Shown piece by piece: positions 44,144-53,870 of a stretch of 54,581 nucleotides of DNA. A program made the position numbers and the translations under genes. The notes beneath the pieces are model-generated. The model saw only the letters and a program-made list of their open reading frames with translations. It was not told where the DNA came from and made no database searches. This DNA is from an uncultured Collinsella sp. (GTDB lineage Bacteria > Actinomycetota > Coriobacteriia > Coriobacteriales > Coriobacteriaceae). Location of the stretch: positions 1 through 54,581 of the forward strand of contig CATYIV010000013.1 of NCBI GenBank assembly GCA_958407465.1, given 5' to 3'. Position 1 is the stretch's first letter; every line of letters begins with the position of its first letter.

Positions 44144-46921
44144 CTACCCGCGGTTGCGGGCGCGGCTGTAGGGCGTATCCACCATGGGCAGATCCGGACG
44201 CAGCTTGCCGTCAAATGCGCGATAGGCGTTCTGTACGGCGGGCGCCGTGGGAATCGTTGCGATCTCGCCGATGCCCTTGCCGCCGTATGCCACGGGCAGT
44301 AGCTCGTCCTTCTCCACGTAGATGGCGTGGATATCCGGAATCTCGGGCGCACGGAACAGCCCGAGCGTGCCGTACCTTGCCTGGGGCACGCAGTCCTTGA
44401 GCGGCCAGTCCTCGGTAAGCGCATAGCCCATACCCATAAGCACACCGCCTTCGATCTGACCCTGGATGGAGATGGGGTTGACCACCTTGCCGGAATCGTG
44501 CGCGGCATAGACCTCGCTCACGCGACCGTCATCGTCCAGAATGACCACATGCGTGGCAAAGCCGTAGCAGATGTGGCTCTTGGGATTGGGAACGTCGGCG
44601 CCCAGCTTGTCGGTCGGCTCCAGGTACACGTAGCCAAACTCGCATCCCTCGAGCGCCTTGATGGCGGCCGCGGGATCCTGAGGATGCATACCCTGGCCGG
44701 CGACGAGCTCCTGCGTGTGCAGCTGATAGGCGCGACCGTCGTCGTACTCGATCTTGACGCCGTCGCCATGCGCATTCACGGGAGCGGCGGGCGCAGACTT
44801 GCCGGCCTCGATGTCAAGCATGGCATCGCGCAGCAGGAAGGCGGCACCGCGCACGGCCTCGCCGGTCACGACCGTCTGACGTGAACCAGACGTGGTGCCG
44901 GAGTCGGGAGCGTTCTCGGTGGAGCACTCGCCGTTGGCAATGCAGCGAAGCGGCAGGCCGCATGCCTCGGCAACGTCCTGCAAAAAGACGGTGTTGCAGC
45001 CCTGGCCGATGTCGGACGTGGCGGCATAGACCACAGCCACGCCGTCCTCGATGCGAATCTTGCAGCGGCCGGCATCGGGCAGGCCCACGCCCACGCCGGC
45101 GTTCTTCATGGCGCAGGCGATACCGGCGTGTCCGGGATGCGCATAGTAGGCATCCTTGACCTCGAGCAGCGTCTCTTTAAGCGCCGTGGAGCAGTCGGCA
45201 ATCTGGCCGTTGGGCAAAACCTCGCCCGGCTCGATGGCGTTACGGTAGCGGATCTCCCACGGATCCAGGCCGACCTTCTCTGCCAGCAAGTCGATCAGGC
45301 TCTCGAGCGCAAACTCGGACTGGCAAACGCCAAAGCCGCGGTACGCGCCGGCGGGCGGGTTGTTGGTGTAGTAGCCATAACCGCGAATGTCGGTGTTCTG
45401 GTACTTGTAGGGGCCGACGGCATGCGTGCAGGCGCGCTCGAGCACCGGGCCGCACAGCGACGCGTAGGCGCCGGTGTCAAAGTTGATCTCGCAATCTAGG
45501 CCGGTAAAGTTGCCCTCGGCGTCGCAACCCAGCGTAAAGGTGCCGTCCATGGCGTGGCGCTTGGGATGGAACGCGAGCGACTCGGCGCGCGTGAGTTTGC
45601 ACTTCACGGGACGCTGGAACTTATATGCGGCGAGCGCGGCCAGGTGCTGGATGGACACGTCCTCCTTGCCGCCAAAGCCGCCACCCACGAGCATGGTCTC
45701 GACGACCACGCGCTCGGGCTCGTTGTCCCAGCCAAACATGTGGGCACACTCTTTGCGCGTGTCGTAGGCACCCTGGTCGGTCGACTGCACCTTGACGCCG
45801 TTCTTATACGGGAACGCCACGGCGCACTCGGGCTCCAAGAAGGCATGCTCGGTAAAGGGCGTGGTAAAGCGCTGCGTCACGGTGAATGCGCTCTCCGCCA
45901 GCGCCTTGGCGGCGTCGCCGCGCGTCACGTGACGGCTCTGACACACATTGTCCTTGAGCTCCACCGTGTTGCCAAAGGCAAAGAAGCTGTCGTGCAGGCG
46001 TGGGGCGTCGGCAGCCCTGGCCTCGACAATGTTGCGCACGGGCTCCAGCGGCTCGTAGTCAATCTTTACGAGCTTCTTGGCCTTTTCGAGCGTCGCTTCG
46101 TCCTCGGCAACCACCAGCACGATAGCGTCACCCACGCAGCGGGTGATATCGCCCTGGGCGATCATGACGTCCCAGTCCTGGATAAGGTGGCCGACCTGGT
46201 TGACCGGCACGTCCTCGGCGCGCAGGATGCCCACCACGCCGGGCAGGGCCTCGGCCTTGGAAGTATCGATGGAGAGCACACGGGCGCGCGGGTACTTGGA
46301 GCGCACGGCGCTGGCATAGGTCAGACCCGGCTGATCGAGCTCGTCGATGTCGTCGGGATACTTGCCCTCGCCGAGCACCTTCTTGCGCACGTCGATGCGG
46401 AAGGCGCGCTTGCCCACGCCGTAGTCGTCGCCGCGCTCCAGGTCCTCGTCGATCTGCTTTTCGCCACGGAGCACCGCAGCTGCCAGCGAAATGCCCTCGA
46501 TAATCTTTTTGTAGCCGGTGCAGCGGCAGACATTGCCACGGATGGCGTACTTGATCTGCTCCTCGGTGGGCTCGGGGTCCTCGGCGATGAGCGCTGCACC
46601 CGCCATGACCATGCCGGGGATGCAAAAACCGCACTGCACGGCGCCCACGGCGCCAAAGGCGTACACAAAGGCCTCGCGCACGTCCTCGGGCAGGCCCTCG
46701 ACGGTCACGATGTTACGGCCGGCGGCAAGAGCAGTGGTCAGTACGCACGCCTTGACGGCCGCACCGTCCACATGGATGGTGCAGGTGCCGCAGGCGCCCT
46801 CGGAGCAGCCGTCCTTGGCGGAGTGAATGTGCAGGTCGTCGCGCAGATAGCGCAGCAGTGGTTTATTCTCCGTCGTCGTGTGCTCGACACCGTTAACGGT
46901 AAAAGTGAATTCCTGTGCCAT
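44144..46921 (-). CDS. xdhD: selenium-dependent molybdenum hydroxylase (xanthine dehydrogenase-like)
   Basis: A 925-residue fusion. The first 160 residues carry two [2Fe-2S] clusters (CSEGACGTC...C and CGFCIPGM...CRCTGYKKI). The rest is the molybdopterin-binding hydroxylase, with GGGFGGKEDV, PPAGAYRGFGV and SGSRQTVVTGEAV. In E. coli the matching protein is XdhD. Members oxidise purines such as xanthine or hypoxanthine. There is no FAD domain and no ygfM partner here, so electrons may pass to the adjacent polyferredoxin. The gene ends 12 bases downstream of the ferredoxin start region and belongs to its operon. Confidence 0.9.
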   Translation of the reverse strand: MAQEFTFTVNGVEHTTTENKPLLRYLRDDLHIHSAKDGCSEGACGTCTIHVDGAAVKACVLTTALAAGRNIVTVEGLPEDVREAFVYAFGAVGAVQCGFCIPGMVMAGAALIAEDPEPTEEQIKYAIRGNVCRCTGYKKIIEGISLAAAVLRGEKQIDEDLERGDDYGVGKRAFRIDVRKKVLGEGKYPDDIDELDQPGLTYASAVRSKYPRARVLSIDTSKAEALPGVVGILRAEDVPVNQVGHLIQDWDVMIAQGDITRCVGDAIVLVVAEDEATLEKAKKLVKIDYEPLEPVRNIVEARAADAPRLHDSFFAFGNTVELKDNVCQSRHVTRGDAAKALAESAFTVTQRFTTPFTEHAFLEPECAVAFPYKNGVKVQSTDQGAYDTRKECAHMFGWDNEPERVVVETMLVGGGFGGKEDVSIQHLAALAAYKFQRPVKCKLTRAESLAFHPKRHAMDGTFTLGCDAEGNFTGLDCEINFDTGAYASLCGPVLERACTHAVGPYKYQNTDIRGYGYYTNNPPAGAYRGFGVCQSEFALESLIDLLAEKVGLDPWEIRYRNAIEPGEVLPNGQIADCSTALKETLLEVKDAYYAHPGHAGIACAMKNAGVGVGLPDAGRCKIRIEDGVAVVYAATSDIGQGCNTVFLQDVAEACGLPLRCIANGECSTENAPDSGTTSGSRQTVVTGEAVRGAAFLLRDAMLDIEAGKSAPAAPVNAHGDGVKIEYDDGRAYQLHTQELVAGQGMHPQDPAAAIKALEGCEFGYVYLEPTDKLGADVPNPKSHICYGFATHVVILDDDGRVSEVYAAHDSGKVVNPISIQGQIEGGVLMGMGYALTEDWPLKDCVPQARYGTLGLFRAPEIPDIHAIYVEKDELLPVAYGGKGIGEIATIPTAPAVQNAYRAFDGKLRPDLPMVDTPYSRARNRG

Positions 46922-46933
46922 GGTGATTCCCTT

Positions 46934-47413
46934 CTACACGCCGGCGGCGATGCCGGTGCGGTCGTGGATGGCGCCATGCGGGCAGACGACGGCGCACATG
47001 CCGCACGACAGGCAGTCCACGCCGTCGATATGGGCGCAGTTGTCCTCGATGCGGATAGCGCCGGCAGGGCACTTTTTGGCGCACATGCCGCAACCGATGC
47101 AGCTCGTGTCGCAGATCTTGCGCGCAATGGCACCTTTGTCGGTGTTGTTGCAGCGCACCAGAATGTTCTGGTAGCCGGGAACGAAGGCAATCACGCGCTG
47201 CGGGCACGCCATGCCGCACAGGCCGCAGCCCGTGCACTTGGAACGGTCCACGCGGGCGATGCCATCGACCAGCGCAATGGCGCCGTGGGGGCAGGCCGTG
47301 ACGCAGGCGCCACAGCCAATGCAGCCTTCGCTGCAGCGGGCGTCGCCGCCTGCGGAGGCACAACCACTTCCGCAGGCAACGTAGGCCACGTTATGTTGAA
47401 TGGATTTGGCCAT
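46934..47413 (-). CDS. polyferredoxin with four [4Fe-4S] motifs
   Basis: A 159-residue electron carrier. Four CxxCxxCxxxC motifs are visible (CIGCGACVTACP, CTGCGLCGMACP, CIGCGMCAKKCP, CLSCGMCAVVCP). The first sits beside an additional cysteine-rich N-terminus. It is cytosolic. It lies 11 bases before ygfK and 12 bases upstream of xdhD, so it is probably the electron link between them, in place of an FAD subunit. Confidence 0.88.
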   Translation of the reverse strand: MAKSIQHNVAYVACGSGCASAGGDARCSEGCIGCGACVTACPHGAIALVDGIARVDRSKCTGCGLCGMACPQRVIAFVPGYQNILVRCNNTDKGAIARKICDTSCIGCGMCAKKCPAGAIRIEDNCAHIDGVDCLSCGMCAVVCPHGAIHDRTGIAAGV

Positions 47414-47424
47414 AAGAGACTCGC

Positions 47425-50424
47425 CTATTTCTTAAGAAGGTACGAATAGTTGTCGCGCACGGCCCTGATGGTCAGGCGGACGGCCTCGGGAAGGCCGGTG
47501 TTGACGGCATCGACCGAGACGGTGCGGACCGTGCCGGCGACGCGGACCTTAAAGTGATCCTCGTCCACGGCCAGGAAGCCCTCGTTCTCGGAGTTCTCCA
47601 TGTCCTCCTCGCTCCAGAACAGGGTGAGCTTGTCCTTGTAGGGACGACCCTCCTGGTAGGGGCAGAACACGGCGCAGTTGCCGCACTCGTTGCACATGCC
47701 GTCGACATGGACGACCTGATGCTTGGCCAGGCCCGGCACCTTAATTGCCACGTTGGCGCGGTTGGGGCACACGTCGCAGCAGACCTCGCACACCGAGCCG
47801 CAGCCCAGGCAGCGAGTCTTGGTGCAGTTGCGCTTGTCGCGGCACAGCGACCCCTTGCGCTCGTAGCAGGTGTCCTCGCGGCCGGCCTGAGCATTCTGGT
47901 CGGCGTACTTGTTAAAGTCCACGCCGGCGATGGCACGGGCAACCTCGGCGGCGTCGGCAATAGCCTCGACCACGGTGGCCGGACCGCGACGGCAGTCACC
48001 TGCAGCCCAGACGCCCTCGACGCCGGTGGAGGTGGCGGCAAGGCGGCCGCGACGGTCGTGCTCGACGCCCGCAGCATCGTACAGGCTGGCATCGATGCCC
48101 TCGCCCACGGCGCAGATCACCGTGGTGGCGGGAAGCTCGACGGTCTCGCCCGTGGCGACAGGGCTGCGACGGCCGCTTGCATCCGGCTCGCCAAGCTCCA
48201 TAACGTCGCAGGTCAGCACGGCGCCGTTGAGTGCCTTGGGCGCCAGCAGCTCGCAGAACTCAACGCCGTCGGCAAGAGCAAGATCAAGCTCTTCCTCGTC
48301 GGCGGGCATCTGCTTCTTGGTGCGGCGATACACCAGGCGCACGTTCTTCACACCAGCCAGGCGCTTGGCCACGCGGGCAGCATCCATGGCGGTGTTGCCG
48401 GCGCCGATGACCACGACGTCCTCGCCCAGCTCGAGCTTCTCGCCCTTCTTGGCGGTCTCGAGGAACTCCAGCACGTCGAGCTCGGCACCCTCGCCCAAGC
48501 CCGCAGAGCCGGGCATCCAGGCACCGGTGGCCACGACCACGTCGGTAAAGCCCTGGGCCTTGAGCTCTTCAATGGAATCCACGCGAGCGTTGAGCTGCAC
48601 CTTGGCGCCAAAGGCCAGGCAGAGCTCGGCATCGTGGGAGATATCGTCGCTCGCGATACGGAATTCGGGGATGACGTGACGGACCACGCCGCCGAGCGAA
48701 TCGCGGGCCTCGAAGATGGTGACGGGCACACCGGCGCGCGTCAGGAAGAACGCCGTCGCCAGGCCGGCCGGGCCGCCGCCGATAACAGCAACGTTGTGCT
48801 TGCCGTCGTTGGCGATGGCCTGGGCGCGCAGCTTGGGCAGCACGGCGGTCATGGCCTCGCGAGCGGCCTTGAGCTTGCTGGCGCGGATCTGGGCGCCCTC
48901 GGGCTCGTAGAATGCACGCTCACAGGCACGACCGCAGGGATGCGGGCAGATGGTGCCGGTAATGAACGGCAGGGCGTTGCGCTCGATGATGATGTTGAGT
49001 GCGTCCTCGTAGCGACCCTCGTCAACAGCCGCCAGGTAGGCGGGAATATCCTGCTGGATGGGGCAGCTCGTGCGGCACGGCGTGGTAAAGCAGTCGGAAA
49101 GCGGGCTCTTGCCGGCAACCTTGCGATCGGGCAGCGGACGCAGCGGCTTCTTGTAGAGCGGGTTGGTGAGCGAGTCGGCCTGGATCGCAGTCACGGCCTC
49201 GAGAGAGACGCCCTCAAACGGCTTGCCGTCCAGATCGCCAAACTCACCGGCCATCTGGCTAAAGCGCTCGTAGCCACCGGGCTTGAGCACGTCGGTCGCC
49301 AGGGTAACGGGCCAAATGCCGGCATCGTACAGGGCGCGGATGTTGTAGACCGTGGCACCACCAGAGTAGCTGATGCGCAGCTTGCCATCGAACTGCTCAG
49401 TAATGCGGCGGGCAGCCTCGATGGTCAGCGAGAACAGCGAACGGCCCGACATGTACATCTCGGTGGAGGGCAGCTCGTTTCTCGTCACGTCGACGGGGAA
49501 CGTGTTGGTGAGCTTGACGCCAAACTCAAGACCGCGCTCGGCGCACAGGGCAATCAGGCGCTCGAACATGGGCACGGCATCGGCCCACTGCAGGTCCTCG
49601 CGGAAGTGTGTGTCATCGAAGACGATATAGTCAAAGCCCAGCTCGTTGAGGCGCTGGCGGGCAAACTCATAGCCCAGCAGCGTGGGATTGCACTTGATGT
49701 AGGTGTTGAGGCCCTTCTCGGTGATCAGATAGGTCGCGATGCGCTCGATCTCGGCCGGCGGGCAGCCGTGCAGGGTGGACTCGGTGATGGAGTTGGAGAC
49801 GCGTGCCGGGATGGACTCGACAAACGCGGCGTCGACATGCTCAAACTTGTCCAGGTTGGCAAGCGCCCATGCGCGGCACTCGTTCCAGACGTCGGAGCCG
49901 CTGGCATCCTTCATGCCCTCGATGTAGGCGTCGACCTTGGGGCTCTTAATACCCTCGAGGTCATAGCCCACGGACATGTTAAAGACAAAACCGTCCGGGC
50001 TGCCCAGACCGTACTCGCGAGCGATCAGGTGGCAGGCAAACCATGCCTTCACGTACTCGGCAAAGGCCTGCGGAACCTCGAGCTCGGTCGACCACTCGCA
50101 GTTGTAGCACTCGTCCTGCGCCACGATGCAGGGCTTGTTCACACACTTGGAGAGCTCCTCGCCGTCCATAACCTGAACGGTCTTGAGCTCAAAGAAGCGG
50201 GAACCGGCAACGTAGGATGCCACGATGTTTTGGGCAAGCTGCGTATTGGGGCCGGCGGCCGGGCCAAACGGAGTCTCGATGCGCTCGTCAAAAATGGGAA
50301 GCGCGCCCTCCTGGTTGGTCGTGACCATCTTGCGCACGCCAAAGATGGCGTCCTGGGTCTTGTGCTCCTCGATGATCCAGTTCATCAGTTGCGAAAACGG
50401 GATCGGCCTCATGATGTCGCTCAT
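47425..50424 (-). CDS. ygfK: YgfK family putative selenate reductase subunit / oxidoreductase
   Basis: A 999-residue fusion. The N-terminal half resembles a dihydroorotate-dehydrogenase-like barrel. The second half is GltD-like, with two Rossmann motifs (AVIGGGPAGLATAFFL near 570; VVIGAGNTAMDAARVA near 700), and iron-sulphur cysteines precede and follow it (CLGCGSVCEVCCDVCP and CNECGNCAVFCP near the end). E. coli YgfK is annotated as a selenate reductase subunit, but its true role is open; a role in purine metabolism is likely here. The ATG at 50424 follows GGAG at six bases. Confidence 0.92.
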   Translation of the reverse strand: MSDIMRPIPFSQLMNWIIEEHKTQDAIFGVRKMVTTNQEGALPIFDERIETPFGPAAGPNTQLAQNIVASYVAGSRFFELKTVQVMDGEELSKCVNKPCIVAQDECYNCEWSTELEVPQAFAEYVKAWFACHLIAREYGLGSPDGFVFNMSVGYDLEGIKSPKVDAYIEGMKDASGSDVWNECRAWALANLDKFEHVDAAFVESIPARVSNSITESTLHGCPPAEIERIATYLITEKGLNTYIKCNPTLLGYEFARQRLNELGFDYIVFDDTHFREDLQWADAVPMFERLIALCAERGLEFGVKLTNTFPVDVTRNELPSTEMYMSGRSLFSLTIEAARRITEQFDGKLRISYSGGATVYNIRALYDAGIWPVTLATDVLKPGGYERFSQMAGEFGDLDGKPFEGVSLEAVTAIQADSLTNPLYKKPLRPLPDRKVAGKSPLSDCFTTPCRTSCPIQQDIPAYLAAVDEGRYEDALNIIIERNALPFITGTICPHPCGRACERAFYEPEGAQIRASKLKAAREAMTAVLPKLRAQAIANDGKHNVAVIGGGPAGLATAFFLTRAGVPVTIFEARDSLGGVVRHVIPEFRIASDDISHDAELCLAFGAKVQLNARVDSIEELKAQGFTDVVVATGAWMPGSAGLGEGAELDVLEFLETAKKGEKLELGEDVVVIGAGNTAMDAARVAKRLAGVKNVRLVYRRTKKQMPADEEELDLALADGVEFCELLAPKALNGAVLTCDVMELGEPDASGRRSPVATGETVELPATTVICAVGEGIDASLYDAAGVEHDRRGRLAATSTGVEGVWAAGDCRRGPATVVEAIADAAEVARAIAGVDFNKYADQNAQAGREDTCYERKGSLCRDKRNCTKTRCLGCGSVCEVCCDVCPNRANVAIKVPGLAKHQVVHVDGMCNECGNCAVFCPYQEGRPYKDKLTLFWSEEDMENSENEGFLAVDEDHFKVRVAGTVRTVSVDAVNTGLPEAVRLTIRAVRDNYSYLLKK

Positions 50425-50498
50425 AATGAGCTCCTCTCTGTAACGCCCGGCGAGACCGCGCGGCGGGCGCAAATACGGTGTAGCGCTAGCACAGCGCC

Positions 50499-50552
50499 GG
50501 CGACCCCGCGGAGGTCGCCTATACGCGCGTCGGATGCGGCGAAACATCCGAC
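50499..50552. other. two stem-loops between ygfK and ssnA
   Basis: GGCGACC/GGTCGCC (50499-50519) and GTCGGATG/CATCCGAC (50529-50552) lie in the 148-base gap. There is no U-tract. They may process or stabilise the transcript. Confidence 0.45.
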
Positions 50553-50572
50553 GTGCGTGAATCTACTTGTAA

Positions 50573-51928
50573 TTAGTAGGTGCGATCGTTGAGCGTGCTC
50601 CAGAGCTTCTTGGACTCAGCCATGGTCCACGCGTTGATCTTTTCCTCGTCAATGCCAACGAACTCGCGATCCTTGTACAGGACGCGGCCGTTGATGATGG
50701 TGGTACGGCAGTTTTTGCCCATCATGCCAAAGAGCATGTGGCCGTCGATGTTCTCCTCGCTCAGCGGCGTAAAGGGCTTGTAGTCCATAACGATGACGTC
50801 GGCAGCGGCGCCGGCCTCGAGCACACCGAGCTTGCGATCGAAGTACTTGCTGGCCATCTTGGCGTTGTTCTCGAACAGCATGGTCATGGCCTCGCACCAG
50901 CCCACGTTGGGCATGGCGGCGTTGTGGCGCTGAATGATCAGGAAGACCTTGAGGCTCTCGAGCATATCGTGGGTGTAGGCGTCGGTGCCCATGCACACGG
51001 GGATGCCGCGGCGGAAGAACTCGAGCACGGGGGCGCAGCCCACGGCGTTGCCCATATTGGATTCGGGGTTGTTGACCAGCCAGGTGCCGGACTCCTTGAC
51101 GATATCCATCTCGGCGGGCGTCACGTGGATGCAGTGGCCGAGCATGGTGTCGGGACCGAGCAGGTTGTGCTGCAGCAGGCGCTCGACGGGGCTGATACCG
51201 CCGCGGTTGAGGCGGGAATCCCACACATCGTTCATGCCCTCGCACACGTGGATGTGGAAGCCGGTCAGGCCGTTGTTGGCCTCGGCCATCTTGTCCATGG
51301 TCTCGTCCGACAGCGTAAAGGTGGCGTGACCGCCAAACATGGCGGCGATCATGTGGTTGTCGTTATCGCGACGCTCCTTGGCGGCCCACTGGGCGAACTC
51401 GGCGTTCTCGGCAATGGCCTGGTCGCATTTTTCCTGGCCGCGGCGATCGGAGACCTCGTAGCACAGGCACGAACGCATGCCCAGCTCCTGAGCGGCGTCC
51501 TTAATGGTAAAGAGGCTTCCCGGGATCTCGCAGAAGCTCGCGTGGTGATCGAAGATCGTGGTGACGCCATCGCGGATGGAGTCCAAGATCGTGGCATAGG
51601 CGCTGGCCTTGGTGCCGTCGAGCGTCAGGTTGTCGTCGATCTTCCACCACTGCTGCTCAAGATTCTCCAGGAAGTTGGTGGGGTTGCAGCCCTTAATGGC
51701 AAGGCCGCGGGCCAGACCCGAGTAGATGTGGGTGTGGCAGTTGATGAGTCCGGGCATGATGAGGTTGCCCCGGGCGTCGACGTACTCGGCATCCGGGTAC
51801 TTGGCCTTGAGCTCGCACTCGGGGCCCACTTCGACGATCGTATCTCCGTCAATGGCGACCGCACCGTTGGGGATGAACGGAGCCTGAGCGTTGCGGGTAA
51901 AGACGGAACCGTTAGCGACCAGAAGCAT
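50573..51928 (-). CDS. ssnA: SsnA family aminohydrolase
   Basis: A 451-residue amidohydrolase-superfamily deaminase. The metal motifs are GLINCHTHIYSG (near 55), FHIHVCE and LGHCIHV, and the catalytic aspartate is in GTDAYTHDM. SsnA is found with the selenium-dependent purine genes in E. coli and gut anaerobes, and probably deaminates a purine. The ATG at 51928 (MLLVANG) follows GGGAG by five bases, which is better than the ATG at 51946. Confidence 0.92.
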   Translation of the reverse strand: MLLVANGSVFTRNAQAPFIPNGAVAIDGDTIVEVGPECELKAKYPDAEYVDARGNLIMPGLINCHTHIYSGLARGLAIKGCNPTNFLENLEQQWWKIDDNLTLDGTKASAYATILDSIRDGVTTIFDHHASFCEIPGSLFTIKDAAQELGMRSCLCYEVSDRRGQEKCDQAIAENAEFAQWAAKERRDNDNHMIAAMFGGHATFTLSDETMDKMAEANNGLTGFHIHVCEGMNDVWDSRLNRGGISPVERLLQHNLLGPDTMLGHCIHVTPAEMDIVKESGTWLVNNPESNMGNAVGCAPVLEFFRRGIPVCMGTDAYTHDMLESLKVFLIIQRHNAAMPNVGWCEAMTMLFENNAKMASKYFDRKLGVLEAGAAADVIVMDYKPFTPLSEENIDGHMLFGMMGKNCRTTIINGRVLYKDREFVGIDEEKINAWTMAESKKLWSTLNDRTY

Positions 51929-51947
51929 GGATGCTCCCTTCGACATC

Positions 51948-52107
51948 AGAGGCGGGGTTTGACACCTCTGACATGGCGGAGTGCGAAGCGCCGGCCTACA
52001 CCGGAAACGGGCCCTCTCCCGTCAACGCTTCACCAAAGGGACAAACCCTTTGAAGTGCGGCTTGGCGCCGCATGACGTCGGCGGACGAGGCGATGCGCCC
52101 GCCGACG
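51948..52107. other. series of stem-loops between permease gene and ssnA
   Basis: Four stems fill the intergenic region: TCAGAGG/CCTCTGA at the left, AAAGGG/CCCTTT at 52035-52051, TGCGGC/GCCGCA at 52056-52072, and CGTCGGCGG/CCGCCGACG at 52076-52107. None has a U-tract. This is a structured leader for ssnA or a tail for the permease message. Confidence 0.5.
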
Positions 52108-52123
52108 AATAGCACCGAATTGG

Positions 52124-53518
52124 TTACTTCTTGCTCTCGGGCAAGACCAGATCCACGGCAGCGTCCTTGGCGGCATCGATGTGCTGAGCCACGACCGGCG
52201 TCTGCGGAAGAATCAGGTTAAGGACAATGGCCATGATGGCGGTGGGGGTTACGGCATTGGAGCCGATGACGGTGGACACCCAGGCGGGCATGCCCTCGCC
52301 GGCAAGGCAACCGCTGGCCATCCAGATACCCAGGCCAAAGACGACGGAGGTACCGACGATGGTGGTGGTGCGCTGCGTGAGGCCCTCGCGGGTGAACATG
52401 CGCACGCCGTTCATGGTGATGGTGCCAAAGACGCCGACGGTCGCGCCGCCGATGACGGGCTGCGGGATAGCGGAAAGGACGGCAGAGAGCTGCGGGAACA
52501 GACCGGCGATGGCAAAGACGGCCGCGATGATCACAAAGACCCACTTGTTGACGACCTTGTTGGAGCAGATGATGCCCACGTTCTGGCCAAGGGCGCTGGT
52601 GGGAAGACCGCCCAGCAGGCCGCCGACCATAGAGGTGAGGCCCTGGGACACGATAGCGCCGGAGAGCTCGCGCTCGGTGGGCATACGGTCGATGGAGCCC
52701 AGGCAGGCGGCGGAGACGTCACCGATAACCTGGATGGCGACCATGGGGAACACGACAGCGAGGGTAATGCAGACCTCGGGATCAAACTCGAGCGCGTAGG
52801 GCATGAGCTTGGGAAGGGCGAAGACCTGAGCGGTGGCGACGCTGGAGAAGTCGATCATGCCAAAGGGGATCGAAACGATCATGCCAACGATCATGCCAAA
52901 GAACACGGATCCCAGCTTGAGCGTGCCCTTGCCAAAGTTGGCGAGTGCAAAGACCACGGCGAAGGTGATAAGAGCGACGCACCAGGCCTGCGGGGTGCCC
53001 CACAGCGGCGTACCCATACCGCCGGCCATATACTTGACAGCCGTGGGATAGAGAGAGACGCCAATGGAGAAGATGACCGTACCGGTCACGACGGGCGGGA
53101 ATAGCCACTTAATCTTGCTGTAAGCCAGACCAAAGAGGACCGCGACGGCGCCGCCGACGATCTCGCCGCCCAGCAGCGCACCAAAGCTAAAGCCCGAGGC
53201 ACCCATGGCCTGCAGGGCCGGGAGGAACGCGAACGAAACGCCCATGACGATGGGCAGGCCGCCGCCGATGCGACGGAAGGGAGCGAAGGCCTGAAGGGCC
53301 GTGTCGATTGCCGAAAGAATGAGCGCGACCTGGATGATGTCGGTGCTCTGCTGGCTATTAAAGCCGTAGACGCCGGCCATGATGACAGCCGGGGTGATGA
53401 TACCGGCAAACGAAGCCAGTACGTGCTGAAGGGCACACGGGATCATTTCCTTAACGGGAGGCATGCCTTCACGAGTGAACAGGGCTTCAGTGCCGTTCTT
53501 AACCGTCTCCTGGGTCAT
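52124..53518 (-). CDS. NCS2-family xanthine/uracil permease
   Basis: A 464-residue membrane transporter, likely proton-coupled. About 12-14 hydrophobic helices are seen. The NCS2 signatures QHVLASFAGIITPAV near residue 32 and GGLLGGLPTSALGQNVGI in the middle are present. In E. coli the homologous position near xdhD is a xanthine permease (xanQ), so purine import is the best guess. The ATG at 53518 (MTQETVKNG) was chosen because the extra upstream 29 codons look non-coding. Confidence 0.9.
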   Translation of the reverse strand: MTQETVKNGTEALFTREGMPPVKEMIPCALQHVLASFAGIITPAVIMAGVYGFNSQQSTDIIQVALILSAIDTALQAFAPFRRIGGGLPIVMGVSFAFLPALQAMGASGFSFGALLGGEIVGGAVAVLFGLAYSKIKWLFPPVVTGTVIFSIGVSLYPTAVKYMAGGMGTPLWGTPQAWCVALITFAVVFALANFGKGTLKLGSVFFGMIVGMIVSIPFGMIDFSSVATAQVFALPKLMPYALEFDPEVCITLAVVFPMVAIQVIGDVSAACLGSIDRMPTERELSGAIVSQGLTSMVGGLLGGLPTSALGQNVGIICSNKVVNKWVFVIIAAVFAIAGLFPQLSAVLSAIPQPVIGGATVGVFGTITMNGVRMFTREGLTQRTTTIVGTSVVFGLGIWMASGCLAGEGMPAWVSTVIGSNAVTPTAIMAIVLNLILPQTPVVAQHIDAAKDAAVDLVLPESKK

Positions 53519-53870
53519 TTGACCACCAATCCTCGAAATAGTTGTTTTCGCATCTAACGCTCTATTGTGACGCAGTGCGGGGTTGAGGTTGTGCCTTCGT
53601 TGCATATCGTATTAAAGATGATTCTCATTCTCAATAATAATTTTTTGTTATCAGACTATTCTTAAGCTGAGACAATGCATTTCCGCAGGTCAGAAAAGTG
53701 TCTGGTCAAAATAACATCTAACTTTTCTTTTGGTCGACCGTTTACCGCCAAATTCCTACCGTTCGTCTGTATTACGCAATGTACCTGCGAATATGCGAGA
53801 TGAGAAATGGCGTGTTACCATGAGAAAAAATTGTTATGAACATTTCCGATTTCACCCCAAGGAGTTGCCC
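53519..53870. other. divergent promoter region of permease and second regulator
   Basis: No gene is seen in these 352 bases. The segment 53619-53633 reads TGATTCTCATTCTCA, whose complement resembles a Fur-type site at 11 of 14 positions. The AACAAA-N3-TTTGTT operator of the first regulator is not repeated here, though TGTTAT and ATAACA halves occur about 60 bases apart. Confidence 0.45.

Noticed and set aside
44144..46921. A selenocysteine codon in the molybdenum hydroxylase
   Set aside because: The frame is uninterrupted. In this family selenium is a cofactor ligand rather than an encoded residue.
47554..50592. A 1012-codon open frame opposite ygfK
   Set aside because: It is antisense to a well-recognised protein and results from high G+C codon use. 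Similar long antisense frames lie opposite secY and rpoA.
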